In this document: positions 1 to 8,294 of the stretch, one piece after another
Layout of the letters: the number at the start of each line of letters is the position of its first letter
Position numbering within the stretch: position 1 is the first letter of the stretch
Source of the DNA: Planococcus glaciei
GTDB taxonomy: Bacteria; Bacillota; Bacilli; Bacillales_A; Planococcaceae
DNA: 64,000 nucleotides
Assembly (NCBI RefSeq): GCF_900099655.1
Contig: NZ_FNDC01000009.1
Location: 1 to 64,000 of the forward strand
Direction: 5' to 3'
Program-made: the position numbers and the translations under genes
Notes under the pieces: generated by a model
Database searches by the model: none
What the model was told of the DNA's origin: nothing
What the model saw: the letters and a program-made list of their open reading frames with translations, nothing else

Positions 1-182
1 CATTTTTCTTCGTACATCATGCCTTTTTTCGGTTTGATGATCGAAGATGGGAGTTCACTTTCATCGCCATACTTTTTGGCCGTCCGCCAGTTAATTTGAA
101 GGGTATTCGCAATTCGATCGATGCTCAACCCTTTTTCATTTCGTAAGTGTTTGATACAATTGATATCGGACATTGTAAGCAT
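1..182 (-). CDS. istA: IS21-family transposase IstA, N-terminal part (runs off the left edge)
   Basis: About 60 codons are visible, starting at an ATG at 182 with a strong GGAGG about ten bases upstream; an ATG three codons further in is an alternative. The start of the protein is a short helix-turn-helix: 'IKHLRNEKGLSIDRIA' followed by 'INWRTAKKYGD'. This is the typical N-terminus of IS21 IstA, the DDE transposase that acts with the ATPase IstB. The catalytic domain and istB would lie left of the window, so I cannot tell whether the element is intact. The adjoining repeated terminus supports the assignment. Confidence 0.8.
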   Translation of the reverse strand, partial: MLTMSDINCIKHLRNEKGLSIDRIANTLQINWRTAKKYGDESELPSSIIKPKKGMMYEEK

Positions 183-335
183 TCCTTTCTAACCTCCACC
201 TGTTATGAGTTCGCACTTTAACAGTAGAGGTTGACTTGGGCGGCTTGCAAGTCCATTTTTATTTGCATGAATTTCTCATGCAGAACTCTGTACAAATTCG
301 TTGCAAAGTTCTGTACTTCTATTTTGCATTACACA
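183..335. mobile_element. Terminal region of the IS21-like element
   Basis: Between the istA start and about 335 there are repeated blocks of the form TGCA..AACT(C)TGTAC, for example 'tgcagaactctgtacaa' and 'tgcaaagttctgtacttc'. The region ends in TGCATTACACA, which read outward-in on the minus strand is TGTGTAATGCA. IS21 elements characteristically carry several short repeats inside termini that begin with TGT. The exact end and the target duplication cannot be fixed from one side, so 335 is an estimate. Confidence 0.6.
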
Positions 336-341
336 CCTTCA

Positions 342-393
342 TAAAAAAGCATAAGGAACCTAACCATTACTGGTTTTGCTAGGTTCCTCATGC
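342..393 (-). terminator. Rho-independent terminator of the small zinc-ribbon gene
   Basis: AGGAACCTA (354-362) pairs with TAGGTTCCT (380-388), extended by GCAT/ATGC at the base. On the minus strand the stem is followed by six T. It overlaps the stop codon of the gene at 388-603. Confidence 0.7.
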
Positions 394-603
394 AAGATTG
401 GTGTATCGTGAATTGTGTTTAACACAGGGGCGCGATTTATTAACTGTTCCCTTTCCATCACGAATCGCCACGCCTTCCCAATAGCTCTCTGCTTCTACTC
501 CAAGTTCTTTGGCCATCTTTCCGTTATAGCACGCCAGACAGATTCGCTCCTCATCGAAATGGGTATAAGCATTGTCCCTTCCACACAGTTGGCATTCCGC
601 CAT
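388..603 (-). CDS. Small zinc-ribbon protein of unknown function
   Basis: A 71-residue protein. I prefer the ATG at 603, preceded by GAGGTGG at a short spacing, over an in-frame GTG at 612. The visible signature is a CxxC...CxxC pair, 'CQLCGRDN' and 'ICLACYNGK', spaced as in a small zinc ribbon, with a third cysteine near the C-terminus. A clear terminator follows directly, which supports a real transcript. The last residues lie over a 17-bp sequence that recurs at 955, so the C-terminus may have been altered by a rearrangement. No function can be assigned. Confidence 0.55.
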   Translation of the reverse strand: MAECQLCGRDNAYTHFDEERICLACYNGKMAKELGVEAESYWEGVAIRDGKGTVNKSRPCVKHNSRYTNLA

Positions 604-971
604 CCCCGCCACCTCTTTTCACATCTTTTACTCTCTTCTTACCATAAAACAAAGCCGCTCCGCTTACAATTGACCAAAATTGGCTCAATCAAGAGACGGA
701 ACTAGTTAGGGACAGGAAAAGCGGCAGTTCTTGGAGAAAAGAGACAATCAGTTTCTGATATTTAGCGAATATTTGAAATAATTTCTATCTAATTCCTTTT
801 TTCCAGCAGTCCCCATTTTGTCCCTGTGTGCGAAACAATTATGGAAATTCTTCGACTCCCATAAACATGCAAAAACCGCAGCTGAAAACCGTTGCGGTTC
901 TTGAGTCCGGTATCTTCTTCAGGCAATTGTCGTGAATAAGCAAAATCTTTTCGTACACAGGGGCGCGATTT
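422..971. repeat. 17-bp direct repeat flanking the small zinc-ribbon segment
   Basis: The sequence acacaggggcgcgattt occurs at 422-438 and again at 955-971, in the same orientation about 530 bp apart. The first copy lies in the 3' end of the zinc-ribbon gene; the second lies where homology to the REP-type transposase begins abruptly. It may be a recombination scar or the end of a lost mobile element. Confidence 0.6.
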
Positions 972-975
972 TACT
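604..975. other. Gene-poor debris between zinc-ribbon gene and transposase remnant
   Basis: No convincing coding sequence is seen. A stem (AACCGCA at 874-880 with TGCGGTT at 893-899), flanked by an A-run, would act as a weak leftward terminator. It suggests that a gene once ended here. The rest shows no recognised feature. Confidence 0.4.
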
Positions 976-1415
976 AACCACTACCACCTGTTGATTAAGG
1001 CGGAGCGGGACCCGCTGCAGAAGATCATGAGCCTCGTCAACAGGCGCTACAGCGCGTCCTACGAGAAACGGTACCGCCACCACGTCGGCCGCATTTACCA
1101 GAAGCGCTATTTCGCGAAGGAAGTCGATTCTCGGTTAGGTATTCTCACCGTCAGCAGCTATATCCACCGCAATCCGGTCGAGACGAAGGTGGCGATGGTG
1201 GCACGATTAAAGGAGTATCCATACTCTTCGTTTTCCTTGTACTGGGATGATACACTGGAAGCCCCGGCTTTTTGGACCAGCAGCTGCTGCGGGAGATGTT
1301 GTCGGAGCCGTTCGAGAAGAAAAACTAGGCGTATTGCGTGTATTGCCTGACGTATGCGCAATACGCAGAAGAAGTCCCGCATGTGGAAGACATGGAGCTG
1401 TCAATGCCGGTTTAA
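976..1415 (+). pseudogene. REP-associated tyrosine transposase (Y1/HUH), truncated and frameshifted
   Basis: Reading begins in 'NHYHLLIKAERDPLQKI', which contains the HxH (HUH) motif of Y1 transposases, and continues through 'NRRYSASYEKRY', 'GRIYQKRYFAKEV' and 'SSYIHRNPVE', the usual body of REP-associated (IS200-like) transposases. The N-terminal half before the HUH motif is missing; upstream is the 17-bp repeat. A one-base loss in the T-run at 1269-1273 moves the frame: restoring it gives 'FLDQQLLREMLSEPFEKKN'. An in-frame TAG at 1326 then interrupts a further readable stretch, 'YCVYCLTYAQYAEEV', to the stop at 1413. The gene is clearly dead. Confidence 0.8.
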
Positions 1416-1734
1416 ATTTGGTTCTTAACAATTTTGTTTGACTTCACTGAAGATGACTTTTTTGCTATACAATTCTAGTGAATACAGAGACGAGACTTTA
1501 TAAAAAAACTCTTTCCAAAATAATATTCTGGAAAGAGTACCTCATAAAGTTTTTTTCTAGGGAAATATGTTTTATAATGTAAAATTTTTATAATAAAGGA
1601 AATCGCGTCTGACAATAGAGTAAGATTTTTTATTGGCAGTACCCATATATGCATTTAATAATCTTTTTCTATATTGCTTATTTCTCATGTTTTCGCGAAC
1701 CCGGCTTTTTTCACCAAAATTTTTAACGATTTTA
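1416..1734. other. Junction region between transposase remnant and polysaccharide locus
   Basis: AT-rich spacer holding one clear leftward terminator (separate entry). A leftward open frame of 64 codons (1572-1766) overlaps the end of the flippase gene by about 30 bases. It has no recognisable domain, no good ribosome binding site and a basic, low-complexity composition, so I do not call it as a gene. Confidence 0.4.
1500..1540 (-). terminator. Terminator at the end of the polysaccharide operon
   Basis: ACTCTTTCCA (1508-1517) pairs with TGGAAAGAGT (1529-1538). On the minus strand the stem runs into seven T. It lies about 200 bp after the last gene of the leftward operon. An outer pair (ACTTTAT / ATAAAGT) with T-run on the plus side could make it bidirectional. 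Confidence 0.75.
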
Positions 1735-3147
1735 TCACTTATTGAGTCGCTTTTTGTAAATAGCACTAATTAGTAAAGGTTTATTAAATTTTAAGCTTAG
1801 CACCAAAAATAATGTGAAAAATGCAGAATTGACAAAGAAAGAAACCCCTATATTTACTTCGATATAATTAAATAACAATTGGATAAATAAGAGTAACAAC
1901 CCTATTGACATTGTCAAATATGAATAATTTATTTTAATATACTTTTTTGTATGTACAATTCGTATTATCCATAAAACTAAACTGCTAATCAATGTTGCAA
2001 TACAGGCCCCTATTAACCCATAGATCGGTATTAAAAGAAAATTTAAAATAATGTTCAAGATACCACCTATAAGAGAAGTATATAAAGCCCCTTGAGGTTT
2101 TTTCATTGCTACGTAAGTGGTGCCAATGAAACTAGAAAAACTAGTAAATATCGCTGCTATAACTAAAACTCCAGTATAATTCCAAACTGAATAAAATTCA
2201 TTAGAAACTAAAATATTCATTATGACTTTATTTAAACTAAGGAATGCAGAGGCTGTTAAAACCATAAGAAAAAAGAAGATATTAAAAACATTAGTGTAGA
2301 ATAAATCTCTACTGTTATTTTTAACTTCTTCTATAGCAGAAACTTGCCAAGCCTGGAAAAAGACAGAGCTCAAAATTGTAATAATTGAAGAAAAACGTGT
2401 GGCCACTGCGTATAAACCTGTTGCTGAAAGTCCTGTAAAATAACTTATCATGTACCTATCAGAAACGCTCATTGTCCACCACATAAGTGTGTTGGGTAAA
2501 AACGGCAAACTGTAAAGTACCATCTTCTTAATTATATCTATTTTGATATATTTCATATTAATGAAGCTGGAAAGCTTTATTTTTCTTGAAAGGAAAAATA
2601 AATCAAGTAGATAAGCTATGATAATAGAAATAAAATAGCCTTTAATGTCTGTACTTAGTATTAAAATAAAAATAATATTCGAAACAACAAAAACTAAAGT
2701 GTATCTTATATCGCTAATCATAAATTCTTTAGTAAAATTTAAAGATCTAGTAAATTGCTTTATTATAGAATGGAAAGTATTTAAACAGAAGATAACATAA
2801 AAATAAAAAAAATATTCATTAATAATATCTATTTTAGTTATTAATGGATAAAGAATGCCTAATAAACCTATGCTTAGAAAAACTACTACTACTGAATTAC
2901 TTATAACATATTTCTCATCGTAATTCTCCTGATCTAAAGTAAAACGTACAACAGCTTCAACTATATTTACAGTCATTATAGGGATTAATAAAGAAATAGT
3001 AGTTATTAAAATATCAATAGTGCCAAATTCGGTTTGAGTAAAATAAGTTGTATAGATAGGCAACATTAAAAATGTTATTATTTTAGAACCGAAATTACCT
3101 ACAGCAAATATTAAAGTATTGTTAACTAATTTTTGATAGATATTCAT
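1735..3147 (-). CDS. wzx: Wzx-type polysaccharide flippase
   Basis: A 470-residue, almost wholly hydrophobic protein with about 12-14 predicted membrane segments. It is the usual size and composition of the Wzx/RfbX branch of the MATE/MOP superfamily, which flips undecaprenyl-linked repeat units to the outer face of the membrane. The N-terminus 'MNIYQKLVNNTLIFAVGNFGSKIITFLMLPIYTTYF', cited here only for its G-S-K / P-Y-T pattern around residues 18-33, fits the family. The start overlaps the stop of the preceding pyruvyltransferase (ATGA, 3144-3147), so translation is coupled. It is the last gene of the operon. Confidence 0.9.
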   Translation of the reverse strand: MNIYQKLVNNTLIFAVGNFGSKIITFLMLPIYTTYFTQTEFGTIDILITTISLLIPIMTVNIVEAVVRFTLDQENYDEKYVISNSVVVVFLSIGLLGILYPLITKIDIINEYFFYFYVIFCLNTFHSIIKQFTRSLNFTKEFMISDIRYTLVFVVSNIIFILILSTDIKGYFISIIIAYLLDLFFLSRKIKLSSFINMKYIKIDIIKKMVLYSLPFLPNTLMWWTMSVSDRYMISYFTGLSATGLYAVATRFSSIITILSSVFFQAWQVSAIEEVKNNSRDLFYTNVFNIFFFLMVLTASAFLSLNKVIMNILVSNEFYSVWNYTGVLVIAAIFTSFSSFIGTTYVAMKKPQGALYTSLIGGILNIILNFLLIPIYGLIGACIATLISSLVLWIIRIVHTKKYIKINYSYLTMSIGLLLLFIQLLFNYIEVNIGVSFFVNSAFFTLFLVLSLKFNKPLLISAIYKKRLNK

Positions 3148-4421
3148 TTTGAAGATCCATTATTTAAAATTCCGCTTTTGACATTACCTTTTTCAACCAT
3201 TTCGAATAAAATATTATTTGTTTCGCTCATTTTTTTCAATAATAATTCATTTTTCATATCTTGATTTATTATTTCTGATAGTTGTTCAATATTATTAAAA
3301 GCAAACTCTATATTAAACAATTTCTCATCCGAATTTACGACTTTACCAAAACCTATCAGCTTTTCTTGCCATATAAAACCTATAAAAGGTAAAAGTGCTT
3401 TTTGAGCAAATATTAAAGAATGCATTCTACCACCAATTAGGAATTGTAATGAATTATAAAATTTAAAAACATCCTCAACTGTCTCGACTTTTTTAATTTC
3501 CGATTTAATATTTGCCTCTTTTATTAGCATCTGCTGAAACAATTTAACTGCTTCGAAATCAGAAACCTCCGTAGAAAAGATATAAAATTTTATTTCATTA
3601 TTTTTTTCTTTTAAATTTAAAGAAAGTTTTACTAACATTTCTAAATATTTTAAATGCAAAGTATTCGACTTAAAACAATGTTGACCCAAAACACATATAC
3701 CAATATTGATGTCTAAAGTCTCCTTTAATTGTCTCATCGCCTTCCTTCTTTGTACTATAAAATCGCTATTTAAAGAGAAGACCGGATCAACTGTTTGCAC
3801 AGTCTTACTATTAAAATAAAGATTTTCTGATATTTGATAAGATAAGTTATCTCTGACAGATAATTTATCAACGAGCTCAAAGGCCTTTTTATAAGTTGCG
3901 AAGCTTTGATCGTTATTAATTGGTCCTACTCCAATATATAGAACATTAATTTCTTTCTGATGCTTCTTTGCTAATGCACAGTAACTTTTAAATAGAAAAG
4001 GCCAATCTATAATTTCATAACCTTTAGTACTATTCAAATCCATAATCATGTTCCCACCAGCAAAAATTACTTTATCAACATTCTTAATACTGGACTCTAA
4101 CTCTTTCCATTTATTCGAAGTTTTTAATAAGTACAAAAGATATATTTTTTCAATAGTATCCCTTTTCACTAGTTTTAATACAATTCTTTTAATTTTTCTT
4201 TTAATAAAAGATTTTAAAAGTGTTTCTTTGTTTATATTTTCATTGCTTATTAATGGAATTTGAATACTTCTTACATTTTCATATACTCTTGAAGTCGTGG
4301 GGAAATCAAATTTTATAATATCATAATTTTTATTTATAAAAAGTTTTGTCGCAGCTTCACTTAACGCTAAATCTCCTAAATTTGAACTTTTGAAAAAACT
4401 AAACACTACTGCATTCATCAT
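3144..4421 (-). CDS. Polysaccharide pyruvyltransferase family protein
   Basis: A 425-residue protein of the PS_pyruv_trans family (WcaK/AmsJ/CsaB type), which transfers pyruvate from phosphoenolpyruvate to form ketals on sugars. Visible landmarks are the N-terminal 'NLGDLALSEA' (the N-x-G-D-x-A loop typical of the family), 'IFAGGNMIMD' near residue 120, 'YIGVGPI' near 160 and 'LIGGRMHSLIFA' near 335, the conserved G-x-R-x-H motif. The substrate sugar cannot be read from sequence. Sitting between a glycosyltransferase and wzx, it most likely decorates this locus's repeat unit with an acidic pyruvyl group. A role in pyruvylating an SLH-binding wall polysaccharide (CsaB-like) is possible but less supported. 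Confidence 0.8.
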   Translation of the reverse strand: MMNAVVFSFFKSSNLGDLALSEAATKLFINKNYDIIKFDFPTTSRVYENVRSIQIPLISNENINKETLLKSFIKRKIKRIVLKLVKRDTIEKIYLLYLLKTSNKWKELESSIKNVDKVIFAGGNMIMDLNSTKGYEIIDWPFLFKSYCALAKKHQKEINVLYIGVGPINNDQSFATYKKAFELVDKLSVRDNLSYQISENLYFNSKTVQTVDPVFSLNSDFIVQRRKAMRQLKETLDINIGICVLGQHCFKSNTLHLKYLEMLVKLSLNLKEKNNEIKFYIFSTEVSDFEAVKLFQQMLIKEANIKSEIKKVETVEDVFKFYNSLQFLIGGRMHSLIFAQKALLPFIGFIWQEKLIGFGKVVNSDEKLFNIEFAFNNIEQLSEIINQDMKNELLLKKMSETNNILFEMVEKGNVKSGILNNGSSK

Positions 4422-4510
4422 AAAGCACCTCTAATTCCGATAGACTGCTAATTTGTACCATTAGGCAAAAAGATTAAATATTTATAATTTTTTTATAAGA
4501 AGTTAAAAAA

Positions 4511-5719
4511 CTACTTTTGAATTTCTTTAATAAACAATAATAGTTTTCTTTTCTCAACTTCAAAGTTATGAAAGTTATTAGTAAAGTACAAATTTTTTTC
4601 ACCTAAATTAAACCTTAATTTCTCATCTTTTATCACTAAAGTAATTTTCTCACTTAATTCTTTATGACTTTTAGGTGTAAATGTTAAACCATTTATAAAG
4701 TTTTGAACATATTCTTTAGTTTGTTTGAAATCCGATATTATTACTGGAATAGAAAAATAGCCAGCTTCATAAGCTGGTCGGGACTGATGAGCAACCGATG
4801 AAGGAAATACAAGTATGTCACTTGCCGAATAAGCATTAGACATATTTAATTGATGTCCTATAAACTTTATTTTCTTATTAATTTTTTTATCATTTAATAA
4901 AATATTGAGTTTTTTCATATACTCTCTCTCTCTATAGTGAATAAAGAAATTGAATATTTTTTTCATCTTAATATTAGGATTAATGATTTCTTGTTTATAG
5001 CCACAAATAATAAATTTTAAATCTTCATCGTTTAAATAATAGATTGAATTTAGAAGAGTATTTAATCCTTTAATTGAAGAAGTACCACCAGCAAATAATA
5101 TATTGATAGAGTTATTCTCAATCCCCAAATTTTCACAAGCTACTTCACGATCAAATTTTTCAAGACTCCCAGGAGATATACAATCAGCAATTACTGATGT
5201 TAAAGGTTTTTTTAAGTTCGCATAGTTCTTATCAAAATTTGAAATAAATAAAACGCCATCAAACCATTCATTAAGCATATATTTCATAAAAGTATTGGAT
5301 AACGAAAATATATTTTCATTAAAAGTTTCTCTAACAAAGCAAATGCTTTTTGCTCCGATTTTTTTAATTGTAGGTCCTAATAATGCAAGTACAGAAGAAT
5401 TTACTATTACAATTTCCGGATTTTCTTTAATTAGTAAGGATTCCCACATTTTTATATATCTGTAGCTGTATAAATGTTTCCAAAATGACCTTGAATAGAA
5501 TTTCGGACCACCACTATATTGATTAAACATAGGTATTGGTATATTAAATGTTTTTACTTTCATATTTAGCTTTTGCATATATTCTTTTAGATCTGGGGGA
5601 TACTCTGGACAATAAGTAATAACCTCATATTTTTCACTAATCATTTCGACAATATCAGTTAAGCTTATACTCCCTCCTCCAATACTTGCAGAGTGATGGA
5701 TTATAACTATCTTTTTCAA
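4511..5719 (-). CDS. Glycosyltransferase, GT4-like
   Basis: A 402-residue GT-B glycosyltransferase. The N-terminus 'HHSASIGGGSISLTDIV' has the glycine-rich loop that contacts the nucleotide sugar. The C-terminal domain has 'ILFAGGTSSIKGLNTLL' around residue 210 and 'RPAYEAGYFSIPVII' around 335, which corresponds to the donor-binding E-x7-E region (P-x-x-E-A-x-x-x-x-x-P-V). It has no membrane segment, so it should act at the cytoplasmic face on the lipid-linked intermediate. Donor and linkage are unknown. About 40 bp separate it from the polymerase gene upstream. Confidence 0.8.
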   Translation of the reverse strand: MKKIVIIHHSASIGGGSISLTDIVEMISEKYEVITYCPEYPPDLKEYMQKLNMKVKTFNIPIPMFNQYSGGPKFYSRSFWKHLYSYRYIKMWESLLIKENPEIVIVNSSVLALLGPTIKKIGAKSICFVRETFNENIFSLSNTFMKYMLNEWFDGVLFISNFDKNYANLKKPLTSVIADCISPGSLEKFDREVACENLGIENNSINILFAGGTSSIKGLNTLLNSIYYLNDEDLKFIICGYKQEIINPNIKMKKIFNFFIHYREREYMKKLNILLNDKKINKKIKFIGHQLNMSNAYSASDILVFPSSVAHQSRPAYEAGYFSIPVIISDFKQTKEYVQNFINGLTFTPKSHKELSEKITLVIKDEKLRFNLGEKNLYFTNNFHNFEVEKRKLLLFIKEIQK

Positions 5720-5761
5720 GTTATCACGTCCTACTTCGTTATTAACAATAGTTCACCTACT

Positions 5762-7057
5762 TTAACGTTTTCTCTGTATATCTGTTGTATATTTTTCAAC
5801 AAAAAGTGGATACCAAGTAACGAAAAATAACAAAAATGCTATTATGATATATGAAGTTGCTAAAGTATTAATACTCGCTATAAAACAAAAAACCAAATAC
5901 GATGCACTTATGCCATTTCGAATATTTTTTGTTTTAGCATTTCGTACAGAAATTTTGTAAGAAAACCAGATAAACAATAAATAAGGTAGGAGGCCCAACA
6001 AACCTGTTCCACCTAAAATATCTAAAAATGCTGAATGTCCTGAAAGGGAAAAGTTTGGATTATACATTGTAATTCCAGTTAAAGGGTATTGGAAAAAAGC
6101 ATCTATAGATTTTTTATATAACTCTAATCTTATTAATGAATCTCCGCTTGTATCATTATATAAAATTAAATTTGCAAGTTGGGATAGTCTTAATGAAATT
6201 AATTGAATACTAATATTATTAGCCAAAGACATTAATATTAGATATATTTTATTAGGAGTTAAAATTATAGATAAAAGAATTAATAACAACGGGACAAAAA
6301 ATAATTTGAATATAATTGATCTACTTAAAATAATATATAAAATAATACCTATAAAAAGAGCAATTAACGCTGTTGTATATGCTGAAAAATAAATAAGAAC
6401 CATCATAAATATTGTGTAAGTAATCATTAATAATTTAAGTTTTAGTTTAAAGTTTTTTAAGGAAGCAATTAGCAATGGAAAAATAATCACAATACTATAA
6501 ATGATAGAATAACCTGAAACACCTATAAGGTTAAAAGTGTTGAATTCATCATTTCCGGTGGCCATATTTTTAGAAATTTCGGGATCAATATTTAATGCTC
6601 TTAAAGTAATAAAAGCATTAATTATTTGCGAGAACAAAATAATCTTAACTATATTAATTTTTAATGGTATGTTATTTGATACATTTATAGAAAAAAATAA
6701 TATAAATATACTTATTACTTGTACTAATTGTAAGGTATATATATTTAAACTAATCCCACCAATAATCTCTTCACTTTCATAATTAAGAAAAAATTGATTG
6801 ACAATAAAATAAAAACTTGCCCAAACCATAAAAAAAATTAACTGAACTAATTGGAGTTTACTTAAATTAATGTTTGAAATTTTATATAAAGCAACAGCAA
6901 CAATAAATAAAAGTAAAATATAAAAAATAGAACCTCCAAATAATAAGCTAAAGTAATAGAAAAATATTGAGAGACTTGAATTAAGAACTATAATATATAT
7001 TAATAAATGGTAGAAATTTATTTTTACATTAATGATATTGTTGCTGTATTTTTTCAT
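5762..7057 (-). CDS. wzy: Wzy-type O-antigen/capsule polymerase
   Basis: A 431-residue, strongly hydrophobic, isoleucine-rich protein with roughly 11-12 membrane segments and a larger hydrophilic loop around residues 285-335 ('SGDSLIRLELYKKSID..PLTGI'). In Wzy/WaaL proteins this region is extracellular and carries the Wzy_C motif. Sequence conservation in this family is low; topology, size and position beside wzx and glycosyltransferases are the main evidence. It would polymerise flipped repeat units on the outside of the membrane. Base composition is among the most AT-rich of the locus. Confidence 0.8.
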   Translation of the reverse strand: MKKYSNNIINVKINFYHLLIYIIVLNSSLSIFFYYFSLLFGGSIFYILLLFIVAVALYKISNINLSKLQLVQLIFFMVWASFYFIVNQFFLNYESEEIIGGISLNIYTLQLVQVISIFILFFSINVSNNIPLKINIVKIILFSQIINAFITLRALNIDPEISKNMATGNDEFNTFNLIGVSGYSIIYSIVIIFPLLIASLKNFKLKLKLLMITYTIFMMVLIYFSAYTTALIALFIGIILYIILSRSIIFKLFFVPLLLILLSIILTPNKIYLILMSLANNISIQLISLRLSQLANLILYNDTSGDSLIRLELYKKSIDAFFQYPLTGITMYNPNFSLSGHSAFLDILGGTGLLGLLPYLLFIWFSYKISVRNAKTKNIRNGISASYLVFCFIASINTLATSYIIIAFLLFFVTWYPLFVEKYTTDIQRKR

Positions 7058-7079
7058 TTTACATTCCTCTATTATATAT

Positions 7080-8294
7080 TCACATTAATTTTTTTAATTT
7101 TTCGGCTTGGATAATATTATTTTTTTCATTGATTACGAATTTTTTAGCATTTTTTCCTTTTTCATGCAGTTCAGTTCTTGATAACATTAAGATGTTTTTT
7201 AAAGTCTCTGATAAAGCTTCGATGGTTTCATCATTTATCAAATAAACATATTCTTCATACTCCTCAGGCATCCCAGGCAATTTAGTAGTTAATGTCGGAG
7301 TTCCTGAAGCCATATATTCCATATTTTTAGATGGAAAAGAATATTTTGTATATTCTTCATTAACTGGCCTAGGATTTATTAGTAAAGTGGATCTTATTTG
7401 TTCAGCTATTATATATTCATTTCTTTTAACACCAAAAAACTTTATATTTTTATTTCTTTTACAAAGTAGTTCTATCTCCTCTTCATAGTCCCCACTTCCA
7501 TAAATATGCAATTCACTATCACTTACATTTGCTAAGATAAATGCCTTAACTAACTTGTCTATTCCATATACTTTTTTTAAAGAACCAGAATATACACAGA
7601 CTTTTTTAGTGTATTTTTCTTCAATTTTATTTTCACGAGATTTCATATTTATATCCACATGTCCTTCCATTACAACATATGGCTTATTCTCCGTGTTTAC
7701 TAACGTATTCATATGTTCAGTTAAAAAAATAAAACTATCATACTTTCTAAGTACTATTTCATTTAAATAGTTTTTAAGCTTTATTATTCTTCTTTTTAAA
7801 ATACTTTTCTTAGAGAAGTCACTACTTTCCATATGGAAAGTTGGAATATCTGTAACTATTCCTATAGTTTTAATTCTATTGAATTTCCCATATATTACAT
7901 TAGCAATAGAGGTAGTTAAGTTTAAGACATCCCCTATAATCACACTTTTTTTAGTTTTATCCTTTGACTCTTTATTTAAATAGTATAATGAACAAAAAAA
8001 AGCATATGCATTATTTAAGACGGGGAGGTTAAGCAAAGGCAAATATAAAAATTTTATATTATTATAATTTTCAAATTCTGTCTTCATGAATTTTTTACTG
8101 TTCTTTTTTAAAATAAGTGGGAGCTTTGAAATAACAACAAGATCGATATTTTTATTAAAAGAAATACCTTCTATCAACATTCTATGGTATTTTTGAATCT
8201 GTTGGCTTGACTTTACATTACTTACTTCGTAAAGAAAGGAAAATTTTTTTTCGGAATAGGCTGAAACACTATATATAATTTTAATTTTTTTCAT
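7080..8294 (-). CDS. Glycosyltransferase, GT4-like
   Basis: I place the start at the ATG at 8294, which shares its A with the TAA of the upstream dehydrogenase (TAATG) and has GGAG eight bases ahead; an in-frame ATG at 8306 has no better signal. About 404 residues. The C-terminal domain has 'KVCVYSGSLKKVYGI' near 240, 'LHIYGSGDYEEEIE' near 275 and 'FPSKNMEYMASGTPTLTT' near 335. This is the K-x-x-E-Y-x-A-x-G-x-P signature of GT4 enzymes of exopolysaccharide loci. It is probably translationally coupled to the dehydrogenase. Donor and acceptor are unknown. Confidence 0.85.
   Translation of the reverse strand: MKKIKIIYSVSAYSEKKFSFLYEVSNVKSSQQIQKYHRMLIEGISFNKNIDLVVISKLPLILKKNSKKFMKTEFENYNNIKFLYLPLLNLPVLNNAYAFFCSLYYLNKESKDKTKKSVIIGDVLNLTTSIANVIYGKFNRIKTIGIVTDIPTFHMESSDFSKKSILKRRIIKLKNYLNEIVLRKYDSFIFLTEHMNTLVNTENKPYVVMEGHVDINMKSRENKIEEKYTKKVCVYSGSLKKVYGIDKLVKAFILANVSDSELHIYGSGDYEEEIELLCKRNKNIKFFGVKRNEYIIAEQIRSTLLINPRPVNEEYTKYSFPSKNMEYMASGTPTLTTKLPGMPEEYEEYVYLINDETIEALSETLKNILMLSRTELHEKGKNAKKFVINEKNNIIQAEKLKKLM

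Noticed and set aside
1572..1766. 64-codon leftward frame at the end of the polysaccharide operon
   Set aside because: Overlaps the flippase 3' end, has no recognisable domain and no good ribosome binding site.
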